From Streptosporangiaceae bacterium (lineage in GTDB: Bacteria > Actinomycetota > Actinomycetes > Streptosporangiales > Streptosporangiaceae): a stretch of 64,000 bases of DNA. The stretch covers positions 8,999 to 72,998 of the forward strand of contig JAICWX010000003.1 in NCBI GenBank assembly GCA_025934635.1. The letters run 5' to 3'. Positions 55,172 through 63,768 of this stretch are shown here, piece after piece (position 1 is the first letter of the stretch; each line of letters opens with the position of its first letter). The notes under the pieces were generated by a model. The model ran no database searches. It was given only the letters and a program-made list of their open reading frames with translations, and was not told where the DNA came from. The position numbers were made by a program, and so were the translations under genes.

Positions 55172-56416
55172 GTGCGGATCTCCCGGATCACGATCACGCC
55201 GGTCGCGTTCGCCGATCCGCCGCTGCTGAATTCGGTCGGCGTGCACGAGCCGTTCGCGCTGCGGGCGGTCATCGAGGTCGCGACCGACGAAGGGCTGACC
55301 GGCCTCGGCGAGACCTACGCGGACGAGGTGCACCTGGATGCGCTGCGGGCCGCGGCCGCCGCCATCGAGGGCGCCGACGTCTACCGCACCGAGGAGATCT
55401 ACCGCCGCGTCCAGGCCGTCGCGGCGCCCGCGACCACGATCGCGTCGGGCCTCATCGGGCACAGCGCGGCCACCGACCGGGTGTTCTCCCCGTTCGAGGT
55501 GGCCTGCCTCGACATCCAGGGACAGGCGGCCGGGCGGCCGGTCGCGGACCTGCTCGGCGGCGCGGTGCGGGACGAGGTGCCGTTCTCCGCCTACCTGTTC
55601 TACAAGTGGGCCGCGCACCCTGGCGCCGAACCCGACGGCTGGGGCGAGGCCCTCGGCCCCGACGGCATCGTGGCCCAGGCCCGGCGGATGGTGGACGAGT
55701 ACGGGTTCACCGCACTCAAGCTGAAGGGCGGGGTGTTCCCGCCGGATGAGGAGACCGCGGCGATCCGCGCGCTGCGCCGCGCCTTTCCGGCCCACCCGCT
55801 GCGGCTGGACCCGAACGCCGCGTGGACCCCCGCGACCTCGATCCAGGTCGCCCGCGACCTGGACGGCGTCCTGGAGTACCTCGAGGACCCGGCGCCCGGC
55901 ATCGACGGCATGGCGGAAGTGGCCCGGTCCGCGCCGATGCCGCTGGCCACCAACATGTGCGTGGTGGCCTTCGAGCACCTGCCCCCGGCCATCCGGGCGG
56001 ACGCGGTCCAGGTCGTGCTATCCGACCACCACTACTGGGGCGGCCTGCGCCGGTCCCGGCTGCTGGCCGGGATCTGCGAGACGTTCGGGCTGGGCCTGTC
56101 CATGCACTCCAACTCGCACCTGGGCATCAGCCTGGCCGCGATGGTCCATCTGGCCGCCGCCACCCCCAACCTCAGCTACGCGTGCGATACCCACTGGCCG
56201 TGGAAGACCGAGGACGTGATCCGGGGCGAGCCGCTGGTCTTCGCGAACGGCGCGGTCCGGGTCCCGGACACGCCCGGCCTCGGGGTGGAACTCGACCGGG
56301 ACGCACTGGCCCGGCTGCACGAGCAGTACCTGGCGTGCGGCCTGCGCCGCCGGGACGACACCGGCTACATGCGGCGCATCGTGCCCGGCTACGAACGCAA
56401 GCAACCTCGCTGGTAG
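55172..56416 (+). CDS. gudD: Glucarate dehydratase-like enzyme, enolase superfamily
   Basis: 414 residues. Lid domain (about 1-125) and barrel. The KxK base motif is in FTALKLKGGV, the first metal ligand in LDPNAAW, then EDPAPG, the glucarate dehydratase hallmark ATNMCV, and the His base in MHSNSHLGISLAAM, followed by DTHWPWK and PGLGVELD. Known reaction of the family: D-glucarate (or idarate/galactarate) to 5-keto-4-deoxyglucarate. No later-step aldolase or dehydratase is in view, so the substrate could be a related sugar diacid. Confidence 0.9.
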   Translation: MRISRITITPVAFADPPLLNSVGVHEPFALRAVIEVATDEGLTGLGETYADEVHLDALRAAAAAIEGADVYRTEEIYRRVQAVAAPATTIASGLIGHSAATDRVFSPFEVACLDIQGQAAGRPVADLLGGAVRDEVPFSAYLFYKWAAHPGAEPDGWGEALGPDGIVAQARRMVDEYGFTALKLKGGVFPPDEETAAIRALRRAFPAHPLRLDPNAAWTPATSIQVARDLDGVLEYLEDPAPGIDGMAEVARSAPMPLATNMCVVAFEHLPPAIRADAVQVVLSDHHYWGGLRRSRLLAGICETFGLGLSMHSNSHLGISLAAMVHLAAATPNLSYACDTHWPWKTEDVIRGEPLVFANGAVRVPDTPGLGVELDRDALARLHEQYLACGLRRRDDTGYMRRIVPGYERKQPRW

Positions 56417-56501
56417 GGAGATCCATGGGAGGGCCATTTCCGGTCACGAGCCCATTCTGGCCAGCGGGTACGGCGGATACCGGTCTGGCCTTCGCCCCTG
56501 C

Positions 56502-59500
56502 TCATCGCGCAAGGTAGTGATCATGACGCTGCGACCGAACCAGATCAACCGGCACCGGGAGCGTTCCCGGGAAGAGCGCGCGGACCTGGACGCGGTCCTC
56601 GACGCCGGGCCCCACGTCGGGACGCTCAGCACGGTGGCCGACGGCAGGCCGTGGGTGGTGCCGATGCTGTACGGCCGGGCGGGTGACCGGATCCTGCTGC
56701 ACGGGTCGGTGGGGGCGGGCGCCCTGCGGCACGTGGCGGCCGGCGCCCCGGCCGCGCTGTCCGTGATGCACATCGACGCCTGGGTCTACGCGCACACGCT
56801 GTTCGACTCGAGCGCCAACTACCGTTCGGCGGTGGTGCACGGCCGCCTGATCGCACTCAGCGGGGACGAGGCCGCGCAGGCGCTGACCCAGATCTCCGAA
56901 TGCCTGACCCCGGGCCGTTCGGCGGAGGTGCCGTTCCACACCAGGAAGCAGCTGGCGGCCACCACCGCGCTGGCGATGGACATCACCGCGGGCGAGTGGA
57001 CGGTCAAGATCCGCGACGCGGGCCCCGGCGCGCCGGAACCGGGCGAGGCCGAGCCCGGCCTGTGGACCGGGATCTTGCCCATCACCAGCGGCTACGGAAC
57101 CCCGCAGACCTCCGCGCACGTGCCCGCCGATACCCCGGTCTCCCCCTCGGTGCTCAAGATCGCGGGCGGCTAAGACGAGGAGGGAATGGCCAGGACGGCT
57201 GAGGGCGGTGAGACGACCGCGCACCTCTTCCGCCTGGGGCAGCCGCAGCTCGCCGAAGATAGCCAGGGCCTGCTGGAAGCTGGCCCGGGCGGCGACGGGC
57301 TCGCCGGCCCCGAGCTGGATGTCGCCCAGCGCGGCCAGGATTCCCGCCTCGTCGGCGCGGCTGCCCAGGCTGCGGAACAGCGCCATGGCCCGCTCCAGGC
57401 ACGCGGCGGCCGCGCCGGGCTCGCCGAGCAGCTGATAGGAGTCTCCGAGGCTCTGCCACGAGCCGGCTGACCCGTAGGCGTCACCGAGCTCGGTGTGGAT
57501 GTCCATCGCGGTCGCGATCGAGGAAATGGCCCGGTCGGGCTGGCCGAGCCGGTTGGCGCACGACCCGATGCCCGCCATCGCGTAAGCCTCGCCGATCCGC
57601 AGGTCCGCCGCCCGGTACAGCTCGAGCGCGCGGCGATGGTGCGTCATCGCCTCCTCGGGCCGGCCCAGGCGGCTGAGCACGCTGCCGAAGTTGCTGTGCA
57701 GGTAGGCCTGTTCGGCGGGCAGGCCCAGCCGGGCGAGCAGGTCGCGGGCGCGCTCCAGCTCGGCCAGGGCGGCCGAGCTGTCGCCAAGGTGAAAGCACGC
57801 GCCGGCCAGGATGCGGCGCATGCATGCCTGCCCGGCCGGGTCGCGGCCGGCCCGGGCGGCGTCCAGGGCCGTCCGGGTGGTGGCCGCCCAGTCGTGCCAC
57901 AAGCCGCTGCGCTGGTAGAAGGGCGTCAGCACGTAGGCCAGCTGCCAGGCGTAGCGGACCAGGCCCTGGTGGGCCGCGTACCTGACCGCGGCCTCGATCA
58001 CCCGGTGCTCGGCGGTGAACCAGGCCAGCGCGCCGGCGTAGCCGTCGGGCTGCTCCGGCGCCGCGCCGCCGGCCTCGGGCTCCAGGCCGGGCAGCCGCTG
58101 GTGCGGCTGGAGCAGCAGGTAGCTGTGGTGCGCGGAGTGCAGGTAGTGGCTGAGCAGCCGGGAGGTGGCCACGTCGCGGTCGCCGTCCGGGTCGGTCTCG
58201 GCGCACAGCTCGGCGGCGTACGAGCGCAGCAGGTCGTGCAGGCTGTACCGGCCGGGCGCGTACTCGGTGAGCAGCCGGGTCCGGGTCAGCTCGGCCAGCA
58301 GGGCCCGGGCCTGGCGGGCCGGCATGGCGCCCAGGCTGGCCGCGGCGGCGGCCGCGATGTCCGGGCCGGCCTGCAGGGAGAGCAGCCGGAACAGCCGGGC
58401 GGCGGGCGGGCCGAGCATCCGGTAGGACCAGGAGAAGACCGCCCGGACGTCGGTATCGCGGGCGAACGCGTCCAGGCTGCCCTGCGCGTCGCGCAGCTCG
58501 CCGGCGATGGCGGCCAGCGGGAACTGGGGATGCGCGGCCGCCCGCGCCGCTACCAGGGCCAGCGCCAGCGGCAGCCGGCCGGACGCGGCGATGATCTCGT
58601 CGGTGGCGGCCGGTTCGGCCGCCACCCGGGCAGTCCCGAGCCGGCGGCCCAGCGCCTCCCGCGCGTCGGCGGCCGAGAAGACATCCAGGGTGAGCGGCCA
58701 GGCGCCGTCGCTGGCGGCCAGGGCGGTCAGCCGGGTGCGGCTGGTGACGATGACCATGCAGCCCGGCGAACCCGGCAGCAGCGGCCGCACCTGCGCCGCG
58801 TCCCGCGCGTTGTCCAGGACGACCAGCACCCGCTGGCCGGCCAGCAGGCTGCGGTACAGCGCGGCCCGCCCGTCCAGGTCGGCCGGGACCTGCTGCGGCG
58901 TCACCCCCAGGGCGGTCAGGAACCCGCTCAGTACCTCGGCCGGGCCGAGGGCCCCGCCGGGGCCGAAGCCGCGCAGGTTCACGTACAGCTGGCCGTCCGG
59001 GAACCGGTCCGCCACCAGGTGCGCCCAGTGCACGGCCAGGGTGGTCTTCCCGGCCCCCGGCATGCCGTCGATCGCGCCGATCACCATCGCGCCGGCGGCC
59101 GGCTCCTCGAGCAGCGCCGATACCTGCGCCACCTCGGCCCGGCGGCCGGCGAAGGCGGCCAGGTCGGCCGGCAACTGGGCCGGCCGGACCACCCGGAGAA
59201 CCTCGGCCTTGTCCGCCGGCTGGCCCTCTTCCACCTGCTGGCCCCCTTCCACCTGCTGGCTCAGCACCCGGCGGTGCGCCTCACGCAGGTCGGCCCCGGG
59301 ATCGATACCGAGCCCCTCGGCCAGGGCGGCCCGCGTCGTCTCGTACACGGCCAGCGCCTCGGCCTGGTGGCCGGCCGCGGCCAGCAGCAGCATCAGCCGC
59401 GCCTGCAGCGGCTCGGCCAGCGGGTCCTGTCCCGCGGCCCGGCGCAGCGCCGGCAGCACCTGGGGAGCCAGGCCCGCCGCCAGGGCGGCCTCGGCCGCCT

Positions 59501-59999
59501 CGCCCGCCAGGGCCAGGCCCTCCCGGTCCACGGCGGTGAAGGCGGGGTGCCCCTGCACCGCGGCCAGGTCGCCGGCGCAGCGTCCCTGGCACAGGGCGAG
59601 GGCCTCCAGGTACCGCGCCACGGCCCGGCTGGGCGGCTGCTCCGCCGCGGCCTGCCCGGCCAGCCGGCGCAGCCGCAGCAGGTCCAGGGTGTCCTCGCTG
59701 ACGGCCAGCCGGTAGCCGCCCGCGTGCGGGATCAGCCAGCGGCCCGCCGCCCGCGCCGGCAGGCCCGGTTCCAGCACCCGGCGCAGCGCCCCGATGTACC
59801 GGTGCACGATGTTGGCGGCGCTGGACGGCGGGTCTGCGGCCCAGAGCAGGTCTACCAGCTCGCCCCGGCTGACCGGCTGGCCAGCCGCGGCGAGCAGCAG
59901 CGCGAGCACGGCGCGCTGCTGCGGCGGGCCGAGCTGCAGCTCGGTATCACCCTGCCAGGCCCGGACCGCCCCTAGCAGGGTAAATCTGATCGCGCACAT
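56502..59999 (-). CDS. AfsR/SARP-like regulator with NB-ARC and TPR domains; reading frame overruns the opposite gene
   Basis: 1165 residues in one frame. OmpR-type DNA-binding domain (about 5-95), BTAD helical domain (about 97-245), STAND ATPase (about 285-570) with Walker A GMPGAGKTT and VLVVLDNARDA, and TPR repeats (about 690-935: NFGSVLSRLGRPEEAMTHHRRALELY and others). Homology ends at about residue 936 (EEVRGRLTAL, near base 57190). The frame then continues for about 228 low-complexity residues antisense to the whole FMN-split-barrel gene before a stop at 56502. Either the stop was lost or a frameshift exists near 57170, where another frame stops at once. Start ATG 59999 after GGGGGAAAG. 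Family members activate secondary metabolism genes. Confidence 0.85.
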   Translation of the reverse strand: MCAIRFTLLGAVRAWQGDTELQLGPPQQRAVLALLLAAAGQPVSRGELVDLLWAADPPSSAANIVHRYIGALRRVLEPGLPARAAGRWLIPHAGGYRLAVSEDTLDLLRLRRLAGQAAAEQPPSRAVARYLEALALCQGRCAGDLAAVQGHPAFTAVDREGLALAGEAAEAALAAGLAPQVLPALRRAAGQDPLAEPLQARLMLLLAAAGHQAEALAVYETTRAALAEGLGIDPGADLREAHRRVLSQQVEGGQQVEEGQPADKAEVLRVVRPAQLPADLAAFAGRRAEVAQVSALLEEPAAGAMVIGAIDGMPGAGKTTLAVHWAHLVADRFPDGQLYVNLRGFGPGGALGPAEVLSGFLTALGVTPQQVPADLDGRAALYRSLLAGQRVLVVLDNARDAAQVRPLLPGSPGCMVIVTSRTRLTALAASDGAWPLTLDVFSAADAREALGRRLGTARVAAEPAATDEIIAASGRLPLALALVAARAAAHPQFPLAAIAGELRDAQGSLDAFARDTDVRAVFSWSYRMLGPPAARLFRLLSLQAGPDIAAAAAASLGAMPARQARALLAELTRTRLLTEYAPGRYSLHDLLRSYAAELCAETDPDGDRDVATSRLLSHYLHSAHHSYLLLQPHQRLPGLEPEAGGAAPEQPDGYAGALAWFTAEHRVIEAAVRYAAHQGLVRYAWQLAYVLTPFYQRSGLWHDWAATTRTALDAARAGRDPAGQACMRRILAGACFHLGDSSAALAELERARDLLARLGLPAEQAYLHSNFGSVLSRLGRPEEAMTHHRRALELYRAADLRIGEAYAMAGIGSCANRLGQPDRAISSIATAMDIHTELGDAYGSAGSWQSLGDSYQLLGEPGAAAACLERAMALFRSLGSRADEAGILAALGDIQLGAGEPVAARASFQQALAIFGELRLPQAEEVRGRLTALSRPGHSLLVLAARDLEHRGGDRGIGGHVRGGLRGSVAAGDGQDPGPQAGLGLARFRRAGARVADLDRPLARGDVHRQRGGGRQLLPGVERHLRRTARGQAFGDLGQRLRGLVPAECDQAAVHHRRTVVGARVEQRVRVDPGVDVHHGQRGRGAGRHVPQGARPHRPVQQDPVTRPAVQHRHHPRPAVGHRAERPDVGPGVEDRVQVRALFPGTLPVPVDLVRSQRHDHYLAR
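56523..57173 (+). CDS. FMN-binding split-barrel protein (pyridoxamine 5'-phosphate oxidase-like)
   Basis: 216 residues from ATG 56523 (GTG 56517 also possible), with AAGG 8 bases upstream. Motifs of the flavin-nucleotide-binding PNPOx-like group: VGTLSTVADGRPWVVPMLYG, LHGSVGAGALRHVAAG, VMHIDAWVYAHTLFDSSANYRSAVVHGRL. Likely a soluble FMN or F420 oxidoreductase; substrate unknown. The whole gene lies antisense to the tail of the SARP-like frame. Confidence 0.88.
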   Translation: MTLRPNQINRHRERSREERADLDAVLDAGPHVGTLSTVADGRPWVVPMLYGRAGDRILLHGSVGAGALRHVAAGAPAALSVMHIDAWVYAHTLFDSSANYRSAVVHGRLIALSGDEAAQALTQISECLTPGRSAEVPFHTRKQLAATTALAMDITAGEWTVKIRDAGPGAPEPGEAEPGLWTGILPITSGYGTPQTSAHVPADTPVSPSVLKIAGG

Positions 60000-60422
60000 G
60001 CTTTCCCCCGAAACATAAAAGCATCGGCAATTCCGCGCCAGCTGGGCCGCGTTTACTACATTTATGCGCCTTAGGAGAAATTGGTACCTGCAGCTTACTG
60101 ATCACGACCGTGAAAATCCTGATATTCATGCAGGAAGACGGTACCCCGGACTCAGCTACGGGATGCAATGACAGGGTCACGCCGCCGCCGGATAACTATT
60201 CCGGGACCACGGCCGGAGCACCGGGAATTCATCGCTGGACGCATTCTGATACCCGAAACTTTCGCCAGTTTTGATCATGGAAATGACCGTCATTCATGAC
60301 GGGATTTCCGCTGGCCAACGCCGGCGAGGGCTCCGCCCGGTGACCGGGCGATGAGCCTGCCTCGTTCGGCGGTCGGGTTTAGGCTTGGGGTATTCGGTGG
60401 CTTTCGGTGAAGGGGGTGCCGG
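60000..60422. other. 423-bp AT-richer divergent regulatory region
   Basis: Separates two STAND-type regulators. No credible gene. It holds a near-palindrome TGAAAATC-N2-GATATTCA (60111-60128) between two GGTACC boxes (about 60083 and 60140), a TGATCATG-type motif (60272-60284) shared with the 12.3-kb palindrome, and an imperfect dyad TCATGGAAATGAC / TCATTCATGA (about 60274-60299). Confidence 0.5.
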
Positions 60423-62591
60423 GTGCAGGCCAAGCTGCCCGCAGAGCCCAACACCTTCATCGGCCGCGACCGCGAGCTTCGCGAGCTGGGCCGGCTGGTG
60501 CGGTCGACCCGGCTGCTGACGCTGTGCGGGCCGGGGGGCATCGGGAAGACCCGGCTGGCGCTGCGGGTGCTCGCCGCGCTGGCGGCGTCCCCGGGCGGGG
60601 AGTTTCCCGACGGGGTGTGCTTCGTCGACCTGGGTGACCTGCGAGAGGCCGACCTGGTGCCGTCGCGGGTAGCGGCGGCCCTCGGCGTCAGCGAGGAGCC
60701 CGGCCGTCCGCTGGCGGACACCGTCGCCGACGTGCTGGCACCGCGCCGTCTGCTGCTGGCCCTGGACACCTGCGAGCACCTGCTCGGCGCGTGCGCCCGG
60801 CTGGCGGCGCAGTTGCTGGCCGGCTCGCCGGGGCTGCGGCTGGTGGCGACGAGCCGCGAGCCGCTGCGCCTGCCCGCGGAGCGGGCCTGGCCGGTACCGC
60901 CGCTCTCCCTCACCCGGCCGGGCCTGGCGCTGGCCCCGGCGTCGGGTCCAGCGCCCGCCGAAGCCAGCGAGGCGGTCCGGCTGTTCGCCGACCGGGCCGC
61001 CGCGTCCCGCCCCGGGTTCGCCGTCGGCCCGGGCAACGCCGAGGCGGTGGAATCGATCTGCCGCGCGCTCGACGGCCTGCCGCTGGCCATCGAGCTGGCG
61101 GCCGCCCGGGTCCGGGTGCTGTCGGCGGAGCAGCTCCGGGGCCGGCTCAGTGACCAGTTGCCAGGCGGCTGGTCCGGGCTGCTGGGCACGGGCGACCGGT
61201 CCGCCGCGCCGCGCCAGCGCACGTTGCACGCCACCATCGAGTGGAGCTACGAGCTGCTGACCGACGCCGAGCGGACGCTGTTCGGACGGCTGTCGGTATT
61301 CACCGGGTGGACCGCGGAAATGGCCGCGCAGGTCTGCGCCGGCGATGACCTGCCTGCCCGCGACATCGCGGCCCTGCTCGCCGCGCTGGCGGCCAAGTCG
61401 CTGGTCGGGTGCGAACCACCGGGGCCCGGCGAGACCCGCTTCCGGATGCTCGGCACCATCCGGGAGTACGCGGCGGCGCGGCTGGCGGAGACCGGGGACA
61501 CCGGCACGTTCCAGGCCGCGCTGCGCGACTACGTGCTGCGGACCGCGGAGCGCCACCTGGAGATCGGGATGGCCCCCGATACGGTTCCCTGGCCGGCCCG
61601 GGTCGACTGCTCGCGCCGGTACGACATCGACGCGGGCAACGTGTCCCAGGCGCTGGCCTGGTGCCTGGCCCGGGCCGACCCGGAGTCCGGGCTGCGGATC
61701 TGCGTCGCGGTCGGCCCCCGCTGGGTCGTGCGGGGCGCCTTCACCGAAGGCGGTGAATGGCTGGACCGCTTCCTGGCGATGGACATCTCGGCGCTGCCCG
61801 CGCGGGTACCCGGGGCCGCCCTGGTGACGCGGGCCCAGCTCACCGCGTTCCGCGAGCCCGGCCCCGCGGCCGGGCTGGCCGCCCGGGGACTGGAACTGTG
61901 CCAGGCGGCGGGTGATGAGTTCTGGACCGCGGCCGGGCTCAACCTGCTCAGCGAGCTCGCGCTCCAGGCGGGGCAGACCGGGGAGGCGACGGCCCGGGCC
62001 GACCAGGCGCTGGCGGTCGCGCAGGCGGCCGGCGACGGGTGGAACGAGGGCTACGCGCTGGGCACCCGGGCGGCGATCGCGGCCCGGGCGGGCCGGCTGC
62101 GGGAGGCCGGGCAACTGGCCGCGGCCTCGGTCAGCGTCATGCGGCGGATCGACCAGCAGTGGGGTGTCGCCCGCGCGCTGCTGGGCCTCGGAGACCTCGC
62201 CCGGCTCCGCGGCAACCTGGGCGCGGCCCACGAACGGTACATGGAGGCGCTCCCGATCCTGCAGGAAATCGGGGCCCGGCCGGACATCGCCCGCTGCCTG
62301 GCCGGGCTGGGCCGGGTGGCCATGGACCTCGGCGCGACCGGGCAGGCGCGGCGATATCTCACCCGCAGCATCCGGCTCAGCCAGGCCACCGGCGTGCGGA
62401 TCAGCATCGCGCGCGGGCTGGAGGCCTTTGCCGCCCTGGCCGGCTGCGAGGATCGGCCCGAGCTGGCGGTCCAGCTCACCGCCGCGGCCGCCGCGGTGCG
62501 CACCGGGGCCATGACCAGCGAGACGGCCATCACGCTAGCCCTGGGTGATCCTCCCGCCACGATCCGGGATTTCCCTACGCCAATGCCCTGA
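60423..62591 (+). CDS. STAND ATPase/TPR regulator-like protein lacking a DNA-binding domain
   Basis: 722 residues. It begins directly with the ATPase: PAEPNTFIGRDRELREL, Walker A CGPGGIGKTRLAL (about 35-47), Walker B LLLALDTCEHLL, then LPLAIELAAARVRVLS and WSYELLTDAERTLFGRLSVF, followed by TPR helices (about 430-690). Homologues usually have an N-terminal HTH or a C-terminal LuxR domain; neither is present, and the C-terminal helical part is short. Start GTG 60423. It may act on the adjacent SARP-like protein or be a decayed regulator. Confidence 0.87.
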   Translation: MQAKLPAEPNTFIGRDRELRELGRLVRSTRLLTLCGPGGIGKTRLALRVLAALAASPGGEFPDGVCFVDLGDLREADLVPSRVAAALGVSEEPGRPLADTVADVLAPRRLLLALDTCEHLLGACARLAAQLLAGSPGLRLVATSREPLRLPAERAWPVPPLSLTRPGLALAPASGPAPAEASEAVRLFADRAAASRPGFAVGPGNAEAVESICRALDGLPLAIELAAARVRVLSAEQLRGRLSDQLPGGWSGLLGTGDRSAAPRQRTLHATIEWSYELLTDAERTLFGRLSVFTGWTAEMAAQVCAGDDLPARDIAALLAALAAKSLVGCEPPGPGETRFRMLGTIREYAAARLAETGDTGTFQAALRDYVLRTAERHLEIGMAPDTVPWPARVDCSRRYDIDAGNVSQALAWCLARADPESGLRICVAVGPRWVVRGAFTEGGEWLDRFLAMDISALPARVPGAALVTRAQLTAFREPGPAAGLAARGLELCQAAGDEFWTAAGLNLLSELALQAGQTGEATARADQALAVAQAAGDGWNEGYALGTRAAIAARAGRLREAGQLAAASVSVMRRIDQQWGVARALLGLGDLARLRGNLGAAHERYMEALPILQEIGARPDIARCLAGLGRVAMDLGATGQARRYLTRSIRLSQATGVRISIARGLEAFAALAGCEDRPELAVQLTAAAAAVRTGAMTSETAITLALGDPPATIRDFPTPMP

Positions 62592-62643
62592 TAAACCCCT
62601 AAGCCGTCTACCTGCATGTTTCCGGCATGTCATCCTAGTCCGG

Positions 62644-63768
62644 TCATATCGGCGGCCTCCGGCCCCAGCACCGCAGGAAGGCTCCCGGGTGAACCAGGCG
62701 CACCCGCGAGGCGAGTGCCGATCCGCTGGCTGCTAACCGGGACTGAAGCATCGACCGGACCAGGGTGCCCTGACCGACCGTGGCGCCGTAGCGCGGGCTG
62801 AGCACGCCGAACTTGAGCATGGCGGCGGCGACCCGCTGGATGTCCGCCGCGACCACGGGGCCGACCGGATAGGACGAGGGCATCGCCATCGATCCGGTCA
62901 CCTCGGGCGGCAGGTTGTCGTGGCGGGCCATGATGGCCTGCACCGCGGAGATGTCGCTGTTGGCGATGGCCTGGCCCTGCTCGATGGCCCGGGTGAAGGC
63001 GGCCGCCGTGGCCGGGTGGACGCGCGCCCAGGCCCGGGTGGCGACGTAGCCGTCCACCGGCAGGTTCAGCACCGCCCCCTGGTCCAGGTCGGCCAGCACC
63101 AGCTGGCCGTACTGCTGGCCCGCCGCGGTGATATACGGCTCGGCCAGGAACGCCGCGTCCCAGGCGCCGTGCTGCAGCGTGCCCGGCATGGCCGGGAACC
63201 CGTCCGGGTCGGTGACGAACTTCACCGCACTAGGCGAGATCCCGTGCGCCGACAGCAGCGCGGACACCAGCAAGGTGCCGATGCTGTTGACCCCGTTCAC
63301 CCCGATCTTGTGCCCGGCCAGCTGGCCCACCGTGGCGATCCGCGAATCCGCGGTCACCACCAGGGCCCGGGTCTCGGGCGACAGGGTGGAGGCCTCGGCC
63401 AGGATGCGGAACCGCGCTCCCTTGGCCTGGGCCGCGAGGTAGGCGACGTAGCTCCCGGCGCTGATGTCCACCTGGCCGGCCAGCTGCTGGCTGATCACCG
63501 ACTGGCTGCTGGGCACCGGCACGATCGTCACGTGCAGCCCCTGCCGGGTGAACAGGCCACGGTCCTGCGCGATGTAAAGACCGGCCAGGTCCACGGCCGG
63601 GATCGCCGCCACCGTGATGTCCGCCTTCTCCGGCGCCGCCGCCGACGTCAATGCCGCGCTGCCGGTCCCGGAACTGCATCCCGCGACCAAGACCAATGCC
63701 GCCAGGACCGATACCGCCGAGATCGTTTCCCCGAAAAGCCGCCGCGCCAAGAAGCTGCGGGTGCGCAT
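62644..63768 (-). CDS. NitT/TauT-family ABC substrate-binding lipoprotein
   Basis: 374 residues. A signal peptide ends in the lipobox LVAGC (C31), then a type II binding fold opening ITVAAIPAVDLAGLYIAQDRGLFTRQGLHVTIVP, with QQLAGQVDISAGSYVAYLAA and WDAAFLAEPYITAAG. Relatives bind nitrate, sulfonates, thiamine precursors or aromatic acids. ATG 63768 has GGGAGG. No permease or ATPase follows it in the window, so it is an orphan here unless its partners lie beyond base 64000 or elsewhere. The C-terminus after LVRSML carries an extra Arg/Ala-rich tail of about 35 residues. Confidence 0.9.
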   Translation of the reverse strand: MRTRSFLARRLFGETISAVSVLAALVLVAGCSSGTGSAALTSAAAPEKADITVAAIPAVDLAGLYIAQDRGLFTRQGLHVTIVPVPSSQSVISQQLAGQVDISAGSYVAYLAAQAKGARFRILAEASTLSPETRALVVTADSRIATVGQLAGHKIGVNGVNSIGTLLVSALLSAHGISPSAVKFVTDPDGFPAMPGTLQHGAWDAAFLAEPYITAAGQQYGQLVLADLDQGAVLNLPVDGYVATRAWARVHPATAAAFTRAIEQGQAIANSDISAVQAIMARHDNLPPEVTGSMAMPSSYPVGPVVAADIQRVAAAMLKFGVLSPRYGATVGQGTLVRSMLQSRLAASGSALASRVRLVHPGAFLRCWGRRPPI

